From Marinobacterium alkalitolerans (GTDB taxonomy: Bacteria; Pseudomonadota; Gammaproteobacteria; Pseudomonadales; Balneatricaceae): 64,000 nucleotides of DNA. Positions 18,031 to 25,993 of this stretch are shown piece after piece (position 1 is the stretch's first letter; every line of letters begins with the position of its first letter). The DNA lies in contig NZ_JACVEW010000018.1 in assembly GCF_017776525.1 (NCBI RefSeq), positions 1 through 64,000 of the forward strand. The letters run 5' to 3'. Below the pieces are notes generated by a model, which was not told the origin of the DNA, searched no databases, and saw nothing but the letters and a program-made list of their open reading frames with translations. Both the position numbers and the translations under genes were made by a program.

Positions 18031-20118
18031 TCAGGCCTGTACCTCGTGTTGTTCATTTCTCTGTCGCGCAATCAGGGCGGCATCAGGGTCGACATTGCGG
18101 TTGATCAGCCCGGCGATATCCAGAATCAGGGCAACGCTGCCGTCACCCAGGATGGTGGCTCCGGAGAGGCCCGGTACGCGGCGGTAATTCTTCTCCAGAC
18201 TCTTGATAACGGTCTGTTGCTGGCCCATGAGCTCATCGACGACCAGACCTGCCTTCTGCCCACCGCTCTCGACTACGACCACAATGCCGCCGGGCTCAAG
18301 CACCTGCTCCGAGGTGAGTCCGAAGCTGCTGGCCAGCTTGATCAGGGGCAGGTATTCATCCCGGAAGTGCAGCAGACAGCGGTTGCCTGCCAGTGATACC
18401 AGCATTTCAGGCGTGGTCTGCAGGGTTTCCACAATGCTGATCAACGGAATCACATACGGATCCTGGTTGAGGCGGACCAGCTGGCCATCCATGATCGCCA
18501 GTGTCAGGGGCAGACGGATGGTGAAACAGGAGCCGGTGCCGGGGCTGGACAGGACGTCGATATGGCCCCCCAGTGATTCGATATTGCGCCTGACCACATC
18601 CATGCCGACGCCACGGCCGGACAGGTCGCTGACCTGCTCGGCGGTGGAGAAGCCCGGCATGAAGATCAGCTCGTCAATGGCCTGATCCGTTAATTGGGCG
18701 GCAGGCTCGACCAGGCCGCGCTCCATCGCCTTGGCCAGAATGCGTTCCCGGTTCAAGCCGCGACCGTCATCACGAATCTCGATCAGGATATTGCCGCCCT
18801 GCTGGCAGGCGCTGAGCCAGATATTGCCACTGGCGGACTTGCCGGCAGCTTCACGCTCTTCAGGTGGTTCCAGCCCATGATCAAGACCGTTGCGGACCAG
18901 ATGTACCAGTGGGTCGCCGATCTTCTCCAGTACGGTCTTGTCCAACTCGGTATGAGCCCCTTCAAGGTGCAGTTCAACCTGCTTGCCCAGCTGTTGGCTG
19001 ACATCGTGTACCAGGCGTGGAAAGCGGTTGAATACCGAGCTGATGGGCAGCATGCGGATGCGCATCACGTCTTCCTGCAGTTCGCGGGTGTTGCGCTCCA
19101 GCTGCAGCAGTCCTTCCTGCAGTGCTTCGACAGCAGGGTGTTCAAGCTCGGCCAGTGCCTGGCTGACTTCCAGCAGCATGGCCTGAGTGATGACCAGTTC
19201 GCCCACGCGGTCGACCAGTGAGTCCACCTTACCGGTGTCCACACGGATGGAGGACTCGCGTACGGCCGAACGTGCCCGGTTTTGCGGCCCTTCCGGCTGA
19301 GCCGGTCCGGTGTCCGTGGTGGCAGGCTTCGATTCGGGGTCGGGGGCGGGTATGGCTTCGGAAGTGGCGGCTTCATCACTGTTATCGCCGGCAGCAGATG
19401 CCGTCCCCTGACGTTCAATGGTCAACACCACGTCATCCTCAACCCACTCGAACACTTCGCGGATGGCGGCTTCGTCACAGTCGCTGTGCAGCTCAATGGT
19501 CCAGTTCAGGTAGAGCGCTTCCGGGTCCAGCGCTGACCAGTCCGGCAGGCTGGCCGCATCGGCCTGCGTACTCACGGGCCCAAGTTCAGCCAGCGCTTGT
19601 AACAAAAACAGAGGGTCATTACCGGTCATCAGCAGATCAGGCCCCGGCTCCAGCCGGATGGTCCAGATGCCGCCGGTGCTGTCTTCGGCCGCGGGTACAT
19701 CGGTATCGTTCACGGCTGGCGCAGGGGACTGTGCAGGGGAGGCATGGGCCAGATGAAGCTGCTCGGCCAGGGCATCGGCTTCCGGTGGTGTGCTCTGGTC
19801 GCCGGCGGCCGCGCGCTCCAGCAGGTCGCGAATGATATCTGCCGATTTGAGCAGCAGTTGGTTGCGCTCGGGTGTCACCTCGACACTGCCGTTGCGCATG
19901 GCATCCAGCAGGGTTTCGGCCTCATGCGTAAATTCGGCCACTGCCGTAAAACCGAAGGTGCCGGCCCCGCCCTTGATCGAGTGGGCGGCGCGGAACACTT
20001 CATCGATGGTTTCGTCGTCACCCGGTGTCAGCGTCAGTAACGCGGTTTCCATCACCTGGAGGCCTTCGTAGCTCTCCTCAAGGAACACCGGAATGAACTG
20101 GGCCAGATCGACACTCAT
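18031..20118 (-). CDS. cheA: Chemotaxis histidine kinase CheA
   Basis: 695 aa. HPt domain 1-110 with phospho-accepting His46 in 'RAAHSIKGGAGTFG'. A Pro/Glu-rich region about 130-285 follows, with a weak P2-like segment. Dimerisation helices about 290-350 ('IRVDTGKVDSLVDRVGELVI'). ATPase domain about 355-540 with 'HLVRNGLDHGLE', 'IEIRDDGRGLNRERIL' and 'GRGVGMDVVRRNI'. Regulatory CheW-like domain about 545-680. It would phosphorylate CheY, CheB and perhaps the REC-PP2C-HATPase protein at the operon end. GGAGCAAG precedes the ATG. Confidence 0.96.
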   Translation of the reverse strand: MSVDLAQFIPVFLEESYEGLQVMETALLTLTPGDDETIDEVFRAAHSIKGGAGTFGFTAVAEFTHEAETLLDAMRNGSVEVTPERNQLLLKSADIIRDLLERAAAGDQSTPPEADALAEQLHLAHASPAQSPAPAVNDTDVPAAEDSTGGIWTIRLEPGPDLLMTGNDPLFLLQALAELGPVSTQADAASLPDWSALDPEALYLNWTIELHSDCDEAAIREVFEWVEDDVVLTIERQGTASAAGDNSDEAATSEAIPAPDPESKPATTDTGPAQPEGPQNRARSAVRESSIRVDTGKVDSLVDRVGELVITQAMLLEVSQALAELEHPAVEALQEGLLQLERNTRELQEDVMRIRMLPISSVFNRFPRLVHDVSQQLGKQVELHLEGAHTELDKTVLEKIGDPLVHLVRNGLDHGLEPPEEREAAGKSASGNIWLSACQQGGNILIEIRDDGRGLNRERILAKAMERGLVEPAAQLTDQAIDELIFMPGFSTAEQVSDLSGRGVGMDVVRRNIESLGGHIDVLSSPGTGSCFTIRLPLTLAIMDGQLVRLNQDPYVIPLISIVETLQTTPEMLVSLAGNRCLLHFRDEYLPLIKLASSFGLTSEQVLEPGGIVVVVESGGQKAGLVVDELMGQQQTVIKSLEKNYRRVPGLSGATILGDGSVALILDIAGLINRNVDPDAALIARQRNEQHEVQA

Positions 20119-20136
20119 CGCTTGCTCCAGCAGGGG

Positions 20137-20499
20137 TTAGCGAATGACACGCTTGATCGTACTGAGCAGGGTATCAGGGTTGAAGGGTTTGACCAGCCAG
20201 CCGGTGGCGCCCGCAGCCTTGCCCCGCTGCTTCATCTCGGGTGAGCTTTCGGTGGTCAGCATCAGAATGGGGGTGAACTTGAACGCCGGCTTCTTGCGCA
20301 GTTCACTGCACAGGGTCACGCCATCCATCTGGGGCATGTTTACGTCGGTCAGAACAAGGTTGAACGAGCCGCTGGCGGCCTTGTTGAGCGCCTCCTGGCC
20401 ATTGGAGGCTTCGGTGACCTGGTGGCCTTCCTTTTTCAGCGTAAAGGCAACCATGCTGCGCAGGGAGGCGGAGTCGTCGACAACAAGAATGTGGGCCAT
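20137..20499 (-). CDS. cheY: Chemotaxis response regulator CheY
   Basis: 120 aa, a single receiver domain. Acidic D8/D9, phospho-acceptor D52 in 'LVLTDVNMPQMDG', Thr at 'MLTTESSP', Lys in 'WLVKPFNPD'. Second gene of the operon, 9 bases after the STAS gene and 18 before cheA. It may act on the flagellar motor or, as in other F7-type arrays, on a different output. Confidence 0.95.
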   Translation of the reverse strand: MAHILVVDDSASLRSMVAFTLKKEGHQVTEASNGQEALNKAASGSFNLVLTDVNMPQMDGVTLCSELRKKPAFKFTPILMLTTESSPEMKQRGKAAGATGWLVKPFNPDTLLSTIKRVIR

Positions 20500-20508
20500 A
20501 TCAGTACC

Positions 20509-20790
20509 TCATGCGGGGGCGAGCTTTAAATGCTCGGTCACACCCAGGCTTTGTGCATATTCATTGAGCTCAGCGGAGACGCTGGCCCAGCGTACAGCGC
20601 TTCCCTGCTTGTCGGCTTCGATGACCAGCGCGAGCAACAGCTGTAACCCGGCGGTATCGATATCCCGCAGCTGACTTCCTTCCAGTGGAGGCAGCGGTCC
20701 GTTGGCGAGCTGTTCAGAGAAGCGAGCTTTCCATTCGGCGATGTTCTGGATAACGAGTGCTTCAGGCAACTCGAAACGGGTATCGGTCAT
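20509..20790 (-). CDS. STAS-domain protein, first gene of the chemosensory operon
   Basis: 93 aa. Single STAS domain with motif 'LRDIDTAGLQLLLALVIEA', where Thr replaces the usual phosphorylatable Ser, as in MlaB-like and chemotaxis-linked STAS proteins. First gene downstream of the promoter. The Thr version suggests it is not a standard target of the HATPase kinase, but this is inference. STAS-CheY-CheA order is also seen in Vibrio cluster III-type operons. Confidence 0.87.
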   Translation of the reverse strand: MTDTRFELPEALVIQNIAEWKARFSEQLANGPLPPLEGSQLRDIDTAGLQLLLALVIEADKQGSAVRWASVSAELNEYAQSLGVTEHLKLAPA

Positions 20791-20815
20791 AAAGTGCCCT
20801 CAGGTCATATAATGC

Positions 20816-20844
20816 ATATAAGCACTTTGTGACATTAATGACAA
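20816..20844 (-). promoter_or_regulatory. Sigma70-type promoter of the chemosensory operon
   Basis: On the minus strand TTGTCA is followed after exactly 17 bases by TTATAT. Both are close to the consensus, and the -10 lies about 26 bases before the first start codon. It does not look like a sigma28 or sigma54 flagellar promoter. The rest of the gene-free stretch (20845-21134) holds no supported gene. A GC hairpin at 21110-21130 may end the thrB-like transcript coming from the right. Confidence 0.65.
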
Positions 20845-21109
20845 TTAAAACTTTTAGGTAACATGCTCTGGAGCAGGGTCTGCTTCAGGCGCTACACCCC
20901 CTGTGTTATCAGGGTTATACCCTAGAAAACCACAAAGAATGTCAGTTTGCATCTGTTAATTGGCCCTGTTCGACAATTGGCGCACGACTATAACGGCCTG
21001 GATCAAACATCGGTTTGACCTGGCACAAGAAAGCAGGCCAAAAGCGCGGCACCGCAAGGGTTTCGCAAACGCCGCGTCGCGAGGTGTTTGAGCAAAGTAC
21101 AGAGAGGTT

Positions 21110-21130
21110 GCCGGCTCGGATGAGCCGGGC
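21110..21130 (-). terminator. GC-rich hairpin after the thrB-like gene, no T-run
   Basis: GCCGGCTC and GAGCCGGGC pair around a GGAT loop with one bulged base. It lies five bases past the stop codon of the minus-strand kinase gene and is not followed by a T-run. It may mark transcript ends or be chance. Confidence 0.3.
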
Positions 21131-21134
21131 AGGG

Positions 21135-22073
21135 TCAGAGGGAGGTCGAAGCTGTGGATCTGAGCAGGTCCAGCAGGCTGCGTTTACCGCCGGGGTTCTT
21201 GGTGGTGACCTGCTCGCCGGCGCGGGCGAAGAAGTAGTCCACCAGCCGTGACAGCCAGAACCGCAGGGCCGCCGCACGCTGCATCGGTAGCAGCCACCGC
21301 TGCTCCTCGCCTGAGAGCGGGCGCACCGCCTGATAGGCGTCCAGCAGTGCCGCCGCCCTGTCTGTATCGTAACGGTCGGTGTCTTCGTCGTAGCACCAGG
21401 CGTTGAGGGTGACCGCCAGATCATACAAATAGGGGGCCGTGCAGGCGTGATAGAAATCAATCAGTCCGGACAGGCTGTCGCCGTCAAACAGGGCGTTGTC
21501 GGGAAACAGGTCGGCATGGATCGGTCCCTGCGGCAGGCTGGTCCAGGGCAGCGTTCCCGCGTCCAGCAACGCTTCCTGCAGGCGGTGTCGGTCGGCATCG
21601 CTCAGGTAGGCCATGACACGGGCACCCTGTTCGCTGCACCACTGGTGGATATGGCAATAGGCATCCTGCGGCAGCTCGGACGTTGCCCGGTGTGCCTGTG
21701 CCAGAGTGTTGCCAATGGCGGTACATTGGGTGCGGTTCGGCTGTGCCAGCGGCCGGCCCTGCAGACGGTGCATGAGCACACTGGGGCGACCATTGAGTGA
21801 ACTGGACAGGGCGCCCGAGCGGCAGCGAATCGGCTCTGCGACCGCGACACCGGATGCGGCCAGCCGGGATACCAGGCTCAGCACGAACGCCACCCGCTCG
21901 GCATCGGCGGACTCGACCAGCGTCAGTACATATTCGCCCCGGGTCGTGGTGACGAAGTAATTGGTGTTTTCGACACCAGCTTCGATGCCCTCAAAGTTGA
22001 GCAGCGTGCCGATGTCGTACTGTTGCAGATAGGTCTCAAGCTGAGACTGCTTTACGACCGTGTAGATGGACAT
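21135..22073 (-). CDS. Homoserine kinase-like enzyme (ThrB type II paralogue) in the gcvT operon
   Basis: 312 aa from the ATG at 22071-22073. The longer frame upstream runs back into the neighbour and lacks family similarity. It has the ThrB2/choline-kinase-like fold: N-terminal 'FEGIEAGVENTNYFVTTTRGEYVLTLVE', catalytic 'PIHADLFPDNALFDG' and metal motif 'GLIDFYHACTAPYLYDLAV'. Homoserine kinases of this class make O-phosphohomoserine. A second, canonical copy lies at 57053-58036 beside polA, so this one is a paralogue. Its place as last gene of gcvT-lipA-soxG-like suggests a different or auxiliary substrate; that is inference. Confidence 0.8.
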   Translation of the reverse strand: MSIYTVVKQSQLETYLQQYDIGTLLNFEGIEAGVENTNYFVTTTRGEYVLTLVESADAERVAFVLSLVSRLAASGVAVAEPIRCRSGALSSSLNGRPSVLMHRLQGRPLAQPNRTQCTAIGNTLAQAHRATSELPQDAYCHIHQWCSEQGARVMAYLSDADRHRLQEALLDAGTLPWTSLPQGPIHADLFPDNALFDGDSLSGLIDFYHACTAPYLYDLAVTLNAWCYDEDTDRYDTDRAAALLDAYQAVRPLSGEEQRWLLPMQRAAALRFWLSRLVDYFFARAGEQVTTKNPGGKRSLLDLLRSTASTSL

Positions 22074-22102
22074 GGTGGATCTCGTATGAAAACGCCTGTG
22101 CC

Positions 22103-22684
22103 TCAGCCGTTCGCGGCCTGAGGCATGGATGCCTGTTCTCCGGAGTGCTGACTCATCCACTGCCAGAGGCGCTGCGCACAGTGCTCTCTTACCAGCAGGT
22201 CATACTCACTCTGGTCACAGGGCTGAAGGATCAGAACCCCCTCCTGTTGCAGGCGGCTGAAGCTTTCGTCAGCGGCCACGTCATCCTGTGCCTGCAGCAT
22301 CTGGATAGCGGCGGCATCGAAGCGGGCCTGCAGGAGGTCGCCACGGGTATCCAGCGAGAGGGTGTCGCCAAATGTTTCGCTCAGGGCCTCGGCCAGCGGC
22401 TGTTGGCTGCCGGGCGGCGGCAGAACCAGCCAGCGGTTCTGGCCCAGCCAGAGAATGGCCAGGGAGCCGACACAGGAGATGCGACTGACGGTCAGGGGCT
22501 GGGCAACGCCCATGACTTCGCCCACGGCGATCAGCAACGACAGGTTGTCCGGGTCGATGTCCAGGTTCAGTTCACCAATAAAGGGACGCTCGCGCATCAT
22601 CACGGAGTTGATGCCGGCGGCACCGCTCTGGATCGCCAGATTGATGTGCTTCAGCCGGTTGGGGGCGGTTGGGTTCGGATTCAT
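22103..22684 (-). CDS. Stand-alone sarcosine oxidase gamma subunit-like protein
   Basis: 193 aa. Pattern matches SoxG: 'INSVMMRERPFIGELNLDIDP', 'VGEVMGVAQPLTV', 'LAILWLGQNRWLVLPPPG', 'DTRGDLLQARF' and a C-terminal 'YDLLVREHCAQRLWQWM'. SoxG is related to the C-terminal part of GcvT-type folate proteins. The other sarcosine oxidase subunits (soxB, soxD, soxA) are absent from this window. The start overlaps the lipA stop by one base. Its neighbours make it a likely accessory of one-carbon/glycine catabolism. The assignment is by pattern and remains moderate. Confidence 0.65.
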   Translation of the reverse strand: MNPNPTAPNRLKHINLAIQSGAAGINSVMMRERPFIGELNLDIDPDNLSLLIAVGEVMGVAQPLTVSRISCVGSLAILWLGQNRWLVLPPPGSQQPLAEALSETFGDTLSLDTRGDLLQARFDAAAIQMLQAQDDVAADESFSRLQQEGVLILQPCDQSEYDLLVREHCAQRLWQWMSQHSGEQASMPQAANG

Positions 22685-23646
22685 CAGGCACCTCCTCCGA
22701 AGTGGCCAACGGCTTCGCCACTGGCCTGCATGTCGGCGTGATAGGACGAGCGCACCATGGGGCCGCTCGCGACGTTGCTGAACCCCAGCTCAAGGCCAAG
22801 GGTTTCGTATTCCCGAAATTCTTCCGGGGTCACATAACGTTCAACAGCCAGATGGTGTTTGCTGGGCTGCAGGTACTGACCGATGGTGAGCATCTCCACG
22901 CCGTTGGCGCGCAGGTCTTGCATGACGGTGATGATTTCCTCACGGGTCTCACCCAGACCCACCATCAGGCCAGACTTGGTGACCACTTCAGGGTGAAGCC
23001 GCTTGAACTGGTACAACAGGTTCAATGACCAGTGGTAATCGGCTCCCGGGCGCACCTGAGGGTAGAGGCGCGGGACGGTTTCCAGATTGTGGTTCAGTAC
23101 ATCCGGCAACTGGGTGCCCAGTGCCGCAAGGGCAGCGTCCAGCTTGTTGCGGAAGTCAGGCACCAGAATTTCCAGCGTCAGATCGTCGTTCAGAGCCCGG
23201 GCTTCACGCACCACTTCGGCAAAGTGGCCGGCGCCACCGTCCCGCAGGTCGTCCCGGTCCACTGAGGTAATGACCGCATAACGCAGGTTCAGAGTGCGGA
23301 TGGATTCGGCCACATGGCGCGGCTCATCCGGGTCCAGCGCCATGGGGCGACCATGGGCCACGTCACAGAAGGGACAACGGCGGGTGCAGATGGCCCCCAT
23401 GATCATGAAGGTGGCCGTGCGCTTGCTGAAGCATTCCGCCAGATTAGGGCAGGAGGCCTCTTCACAGACGGTATGCAGCTTGAGCTCACGCAGCTGTTTC
23501 TTCACTTTCTGGATGTTGCCGTTGCTGCGCGGGTCGATACGAATCCACTCGGGCTTGCGCAAACGGGCCCGGTTGGGGTCCGGTCGATGGCGCAATTTGG
23601 CCATCTTGGATGCGCCCTTGAGTTCGGTTAAAGGAATCTTCTCCAT
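22684..23646 (-). CDS. lipA: Lipoyl synthase LipA, encoded in the gcvT operon
   Basis: 320 aa. Auxiliary iron-sulphur cluster motif '[13 protein letters not shown]' and radical-SAM motif '[13 protein letters not shown]' are intact, and the conserved 'RSSYHAD' serine is near the end. It inserts sulphur into octanoyl groups on carrier proteins such as GcvH and the dehydrogenase E2 subunits. A strong GGGAGGT site lies five bases before the ATG. It lies 45 bases after gcvT and overlaps the SoxG-like gene by one base. No lipB is nearby, so this may be a gcv-dedicated copy, which cannot be judged from one window. Confidence 0.95.
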   Translation of the reverse strand: MEKIPLTELKGASKMAKLRHRPDPNRARLRKPEWIRIDPRSNGNIQKVKKQLRELKLHTVCEEASCPNLAECFSKRTATFMIMGAICTRRCPFCDVAHGRPMALDPDEPRHVAESIRTLNLRYAVITSVDRDDLRDGGAGHFAEVVREARALNDDLTLEILVPDFRNKLDAALAALGTQLPDVLNHNLETVPRLYPQVRPGADYHWSLNLLYQFKRLHPEVVTKSGLMVGLGETREEIITVMQDLRANGVEMLTIGQYLQPSKHHLAVERYVTPEEFREYETLGLELGFSNVASGPMVRSSYHADMQASGEAVGHFGGGA

Positions 23647-23691
23647 TAGGTACCTCCCGAGTGGATTCTTATTATGCGTTTGCCGGGTGTA

Positions 23692-24819
23692 TCAGCCGCG
23701 GTAGTAGCGCTGTTCGATAAACGGCATGCGGGAGACGGTCATGGGCAGCTTCTTGCCACGCACGTCGGCATAGACCTGGGTATCGAGCGCGCTGAAGGCG
23801 GTGGCGACATAGCCCATGGCAACCGGCTTGCCAACGGTGGGGCCGAACGTACCGCTGGTGACTTCGCCGATCTTGTTGCCGTCGGCATCAAACAGCTCGG
23901 TGCCTTCACGGACCGGTGCACGGCCTTCACCCAGCAGGCCAACGCGCTTGCGGGTCCAGTCCTTGTTGGCGATCTGGCTCAGGATCAGATCGGCACCCGG
24001 GAAACCGCCGGCACGTTCGCCGTCGGCGCGACGGCACTTGGAGATGGCCCAGATCAGGCTGCCTTCCAGCGGAGTCGTGCTGTTGTCGATGTCATGGCCA
24101 TACAGGCAGAGGCCGGATTCCAGACGCAGGGAGTCGCGTGCGCCCAGACCAATGGCCTCGATTTCCGGCTGTTCAAGGAACAGGCGGCACAGGCGGTCGG
24201 CTTCAGCGGACGGGATAGAGATCTCAAAACCGTCTTCACCGGTATAGCCGGAGCGTGATACCAGACACTCAACGCCATCGATCACGATGGCACGGGAGTC
24301 CATGAACACCATCTCTGCTACTTCAGGAGCCAGGCGGGACACTGCGGTAGCCGCTGCAGGGCCCTGAATCGCAACCAGTGCACGGTCGTCCATCACTTCC
24401 AGTGCGACATCATCGCCCAGGTGGGCCTGCAGGTGCGCAATGTCCTGTTCCTTGCAGGCGGCATTCACGACCACATAGATCCAGTCGCCGTAGTTGGTGA
24501 CCATCAGGTCGTCCATGATGCCGCCATTGTCGTTGGTGAACAGGGCATAACGCTGTTTGCCGACGGGCAGGTCGATAATATCGACCGGCACCAGCTTCTC
24601 CAGCGCCGCCGCAGCGTTGGGGCCGCTCAGTTTCACCTGACCCATGTGTGATACGTCAAACAGACCGGCCTGCTCACGGGTGTGCAGGTGCTCCTTCTTG
24701 ACGCCCATCGGGTACTGAACGGGCATTTCGTAGCCGGCGAAGGGCACCATGCGGGCACCCAGCTCTACGTGCAGGTCGAACAAGGGCGTGTGCTTCAGCG
24801 TATCCTGGGTATCGGCCAT
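23692..24819 (-). CDS. gcvT: Aminomethyltransferase GcvT (glycine cleavage T-protein)
   Basis: 375 aa, normal length. 'PLFDLHVELGARMVPFAGYEMPVQYP' and 'TREQAGLFDVSHMGQVKL' near the N-terminus, then 'YTGEDGFEISIP', 'GLGARDSLRLESGLCLYGHD' and 'EVTSGTFGPTVGKPVAMGYV'. It transfers the methylene group from aminomethylated GcvH to tetrahydrofolate and releases ammonia. First gene of the minus-strand gcvT-lipA-soxG-like-thrB-like operon. GAGAGG precedes the ATG. The regulator's candidate operator overlaps its promoter. Confidence 0.96.
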   Translation of the reverse strand: MADTQDTLKHTPLFDLHVELGARMVPFAGYEMPVQYPMGVKKEHLHTREQAGLFDVSHMGQVKLSGPNAAAALEKLVPVDIIDLPVGKQRYALFTNDNGGIMDDLMVTNYGDWIYVVVNAACKEQDIAHLQAHLGDDVALEVMDDRALVAIQGPAAATAVSRLAPEVAEMVFMDSRAIVIDGVECLVSRSGYTGEDGFEISIPSAEADRLCRLFLEQPEIEAIGLGARDSLRLESGLCLYGHDIDNSTTPLEGSLIWAISKCRRADGERAGGFPGADLILSQIANKDWTRKRVGLLGEGRAPVREGTELFDADGNKIGEVTSGTFGPTVGKPVAMGYVATAFSALDTQVYADVRGKKLPMTVSRMPFIEQRYYRG

Positions 24820-24953
24820 GTGAACCTCTCAATGTCATGATGGGCAGGCAACAATGAAGCGGCTCCGGGGTGCACGTCGCACCTCACTCTGAGTGCCCAC
24901 TGCTGCTGCGCTGTTTCTCTGTAAGCGGACGATCATTCCAAAACGATCATCTA

Positions 24954-24969
24954 GTTTCCAATAGGAAAC
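24954..24969. promoter_or_regulatory. Palindromic operator GTTTCCAATAGGAAAC upstream of gcvT
   Basis: Inverted repeat GTTTCC-AATA-GGAAAC. The same 15-base word occurs at 25824-25838 on the other side of the XRE-cupin regulator gene. Here it lies directly downstream of the predicted -10 of the gcvT operon, which suits repression. Two direct CGATCAT repeats (24930-24936 and 24944-24950) lie just beyond it toward gcvT. Confidence 0.7.
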
Positions 24970-24998
24970 AAGCTAGACGAACGAGAAACTTCATGCAA
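24970..24998 (-). promoter_or_regulatory. Predicted promoter of the gcvT operon
   Basis: On the minus strand TTGCAT, 17 bases, then TAGCTT. The start point would fall inside the operator at 24954-24969. The 5' leader to gcvT is then about 140 bases. I looked for a glycine riboswitch in it and saw none. Confidence 0.45.
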
Positions 24999-25071
24999 GC
25001 GATTTTTTCTCAGAGGAAGACCGGGCTGAGTGAACAGGGGTGTTGCTGGCAGGGAGAGGGCAACGGGCGTA

Positions 25072-25704
25072 TCAGGCCGTTACCCAAAGTACTTCGGCAT
25101 CTTCTTCACTGGTGGAAACCAGTGCATGCCCCATTTCACAGTCATAGTAGGCGGAGTCGCCTGCAAACAGCTCGATGGGCTCGTAGAATTCGGTGTAAAA
25201 CAGCAGTGAGCCTTTCAGGACATAGAGAAATTCTTCGCCATCATGGCGCACCCATTCGGGATACTCGTCAAAGGCACGGGCATGGACTACGGTTTTGAAG
25301 GGCACCATGCGCTTGTTGGTCAACTGGGTTGCCAGCAACTCGTGCTCGTAGGTCGGGGTGGGATGCGGAGTCCCTTCGCCACTGCGGGTAATGTCGCGAC
25401 GACCGCTGGCGCCGTTACTCTGTTTTGGCTGCGTAAAGAGTTGAGGAATATCGATGCCCAGCCCCTTCACCAGCTTGGAAACCGCCGAGAAGGTGGGCGA
25501 GATCTGCTCGTTTTCGATCTTGGACAGGGTGGATCGCGCCAGGCCGGTACGTTTGCTGGCTTCCTCCAGTGTCAGGTTCTGACCCAGCCGAATTTCGCGC
25601 ACGCGCTTGCCCAGCTGCAAAGGCTCGACAGCTGCTTCCGCATTGCCCTGTGAACGGGACACTTCCAGCTTTTCTTCGCGAATGAAATAGGGCTCGTCAG
25701 GCAT
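25072..25704 (-). CDS. XRE-family regulator with C-terminal cupin sensor, probable regulator of the gcv genes
   Basis: 210 aa from the ATG at 25702-25704, which has AAGGAG eight bases upstream; an earlier in-frame start lacks one. Helix-turn-helix about 35-90 ('LGKRVREIRLGQNLTLEEASKRTGLARSTLSKIEN'). Cupin_2 domain about 140-205 ('RHDGEEFLYVLKGSLLFYTE', 'LFAGDSAYYDCEMGHALVS'). Such proteins bind a small metabolite in the cupin. It lies between gcvT and sdaA operons, and an identical palindrome occurs on both sides. The effector (glycine, serine or a related amine) is a guess. Confidence 0.88.
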   Translation of the reverse strand: MPDEPYFIREEKLEVSRSQGNAEAAVEPLQLGKRVREIRLGQNLTLEEASKRTGLARSTLSKIENEQISPTFSAVSKLVKGLGIDIPQLFTQPKQSNGASGRRDITRSGEGTPHPTPTYEHELLATQLTNKRMVPFKTVVHARAFDEYPEWVRHDGEEFLYVLKGSLLFYTEFYEPIELFAGDSAYYDCEMGHALVSTSEEDAEVLWVTA

Positions 25705-25823
25705 TGGATCCACTCCTTGATGCATAGCCGCCCGCATGGAGCGGCCAGTTGATGAAATGTTACACAAGCCCACAGGGCATTGAAAGAAAGTCGGTGCACT
25801 AAGAAGGTACTATGAGTGCAAAT

Positions 25824-25838
25824 GTTTCCAATAGGAAA
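25824..25838. promoter_or_regulatory. Second copy of the palindromic operator, upstream of sdaA
   Basis: GTTTCCAATAGGAAA, identical over 15 bases to the site at 24954-24968. It lies six bases before the predicted -35 of sdaA and about 120 bases before the regulator's own start codon on the other strand. It could therefore serve both autoregulation and sdaA control. Confidence 0.7.
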
Positions 25839-25844
25839 TTTTTG

Positions 25845-25873
25845 TTGCCAACGGTAAAGGCTATTGCTAGTCT
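25845..25873 (+). promoter_or_regulatory. Predicted promoter of sdaA
   Basis: TTGCCA, 17 bases, then TAGTCT, about 120 bases before the sdaA ATG. The operator is just upstream of the -35, a position more typical of activation than of repression on this side. Confidence 0.4.
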
Positions 25874-25993
25874 GACATTCGCACAGGCTATCGGCTACTT
25901 TTTAACCAGAGTCGGGTCGATTCATTTGTTCTGAGCCCGCGTGCAGCAGGGGATGCCTCCACAGCGGTAGATAACAATAAGAGGTGAAGGCGC

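Noticed and set aside
24820..25071. Glycine riboswitch upstream of gcvT
   Set aside because: The leader lacks the conserved tandem aptamer cores. The visible regulatory element is instead a protein-type palindrome.
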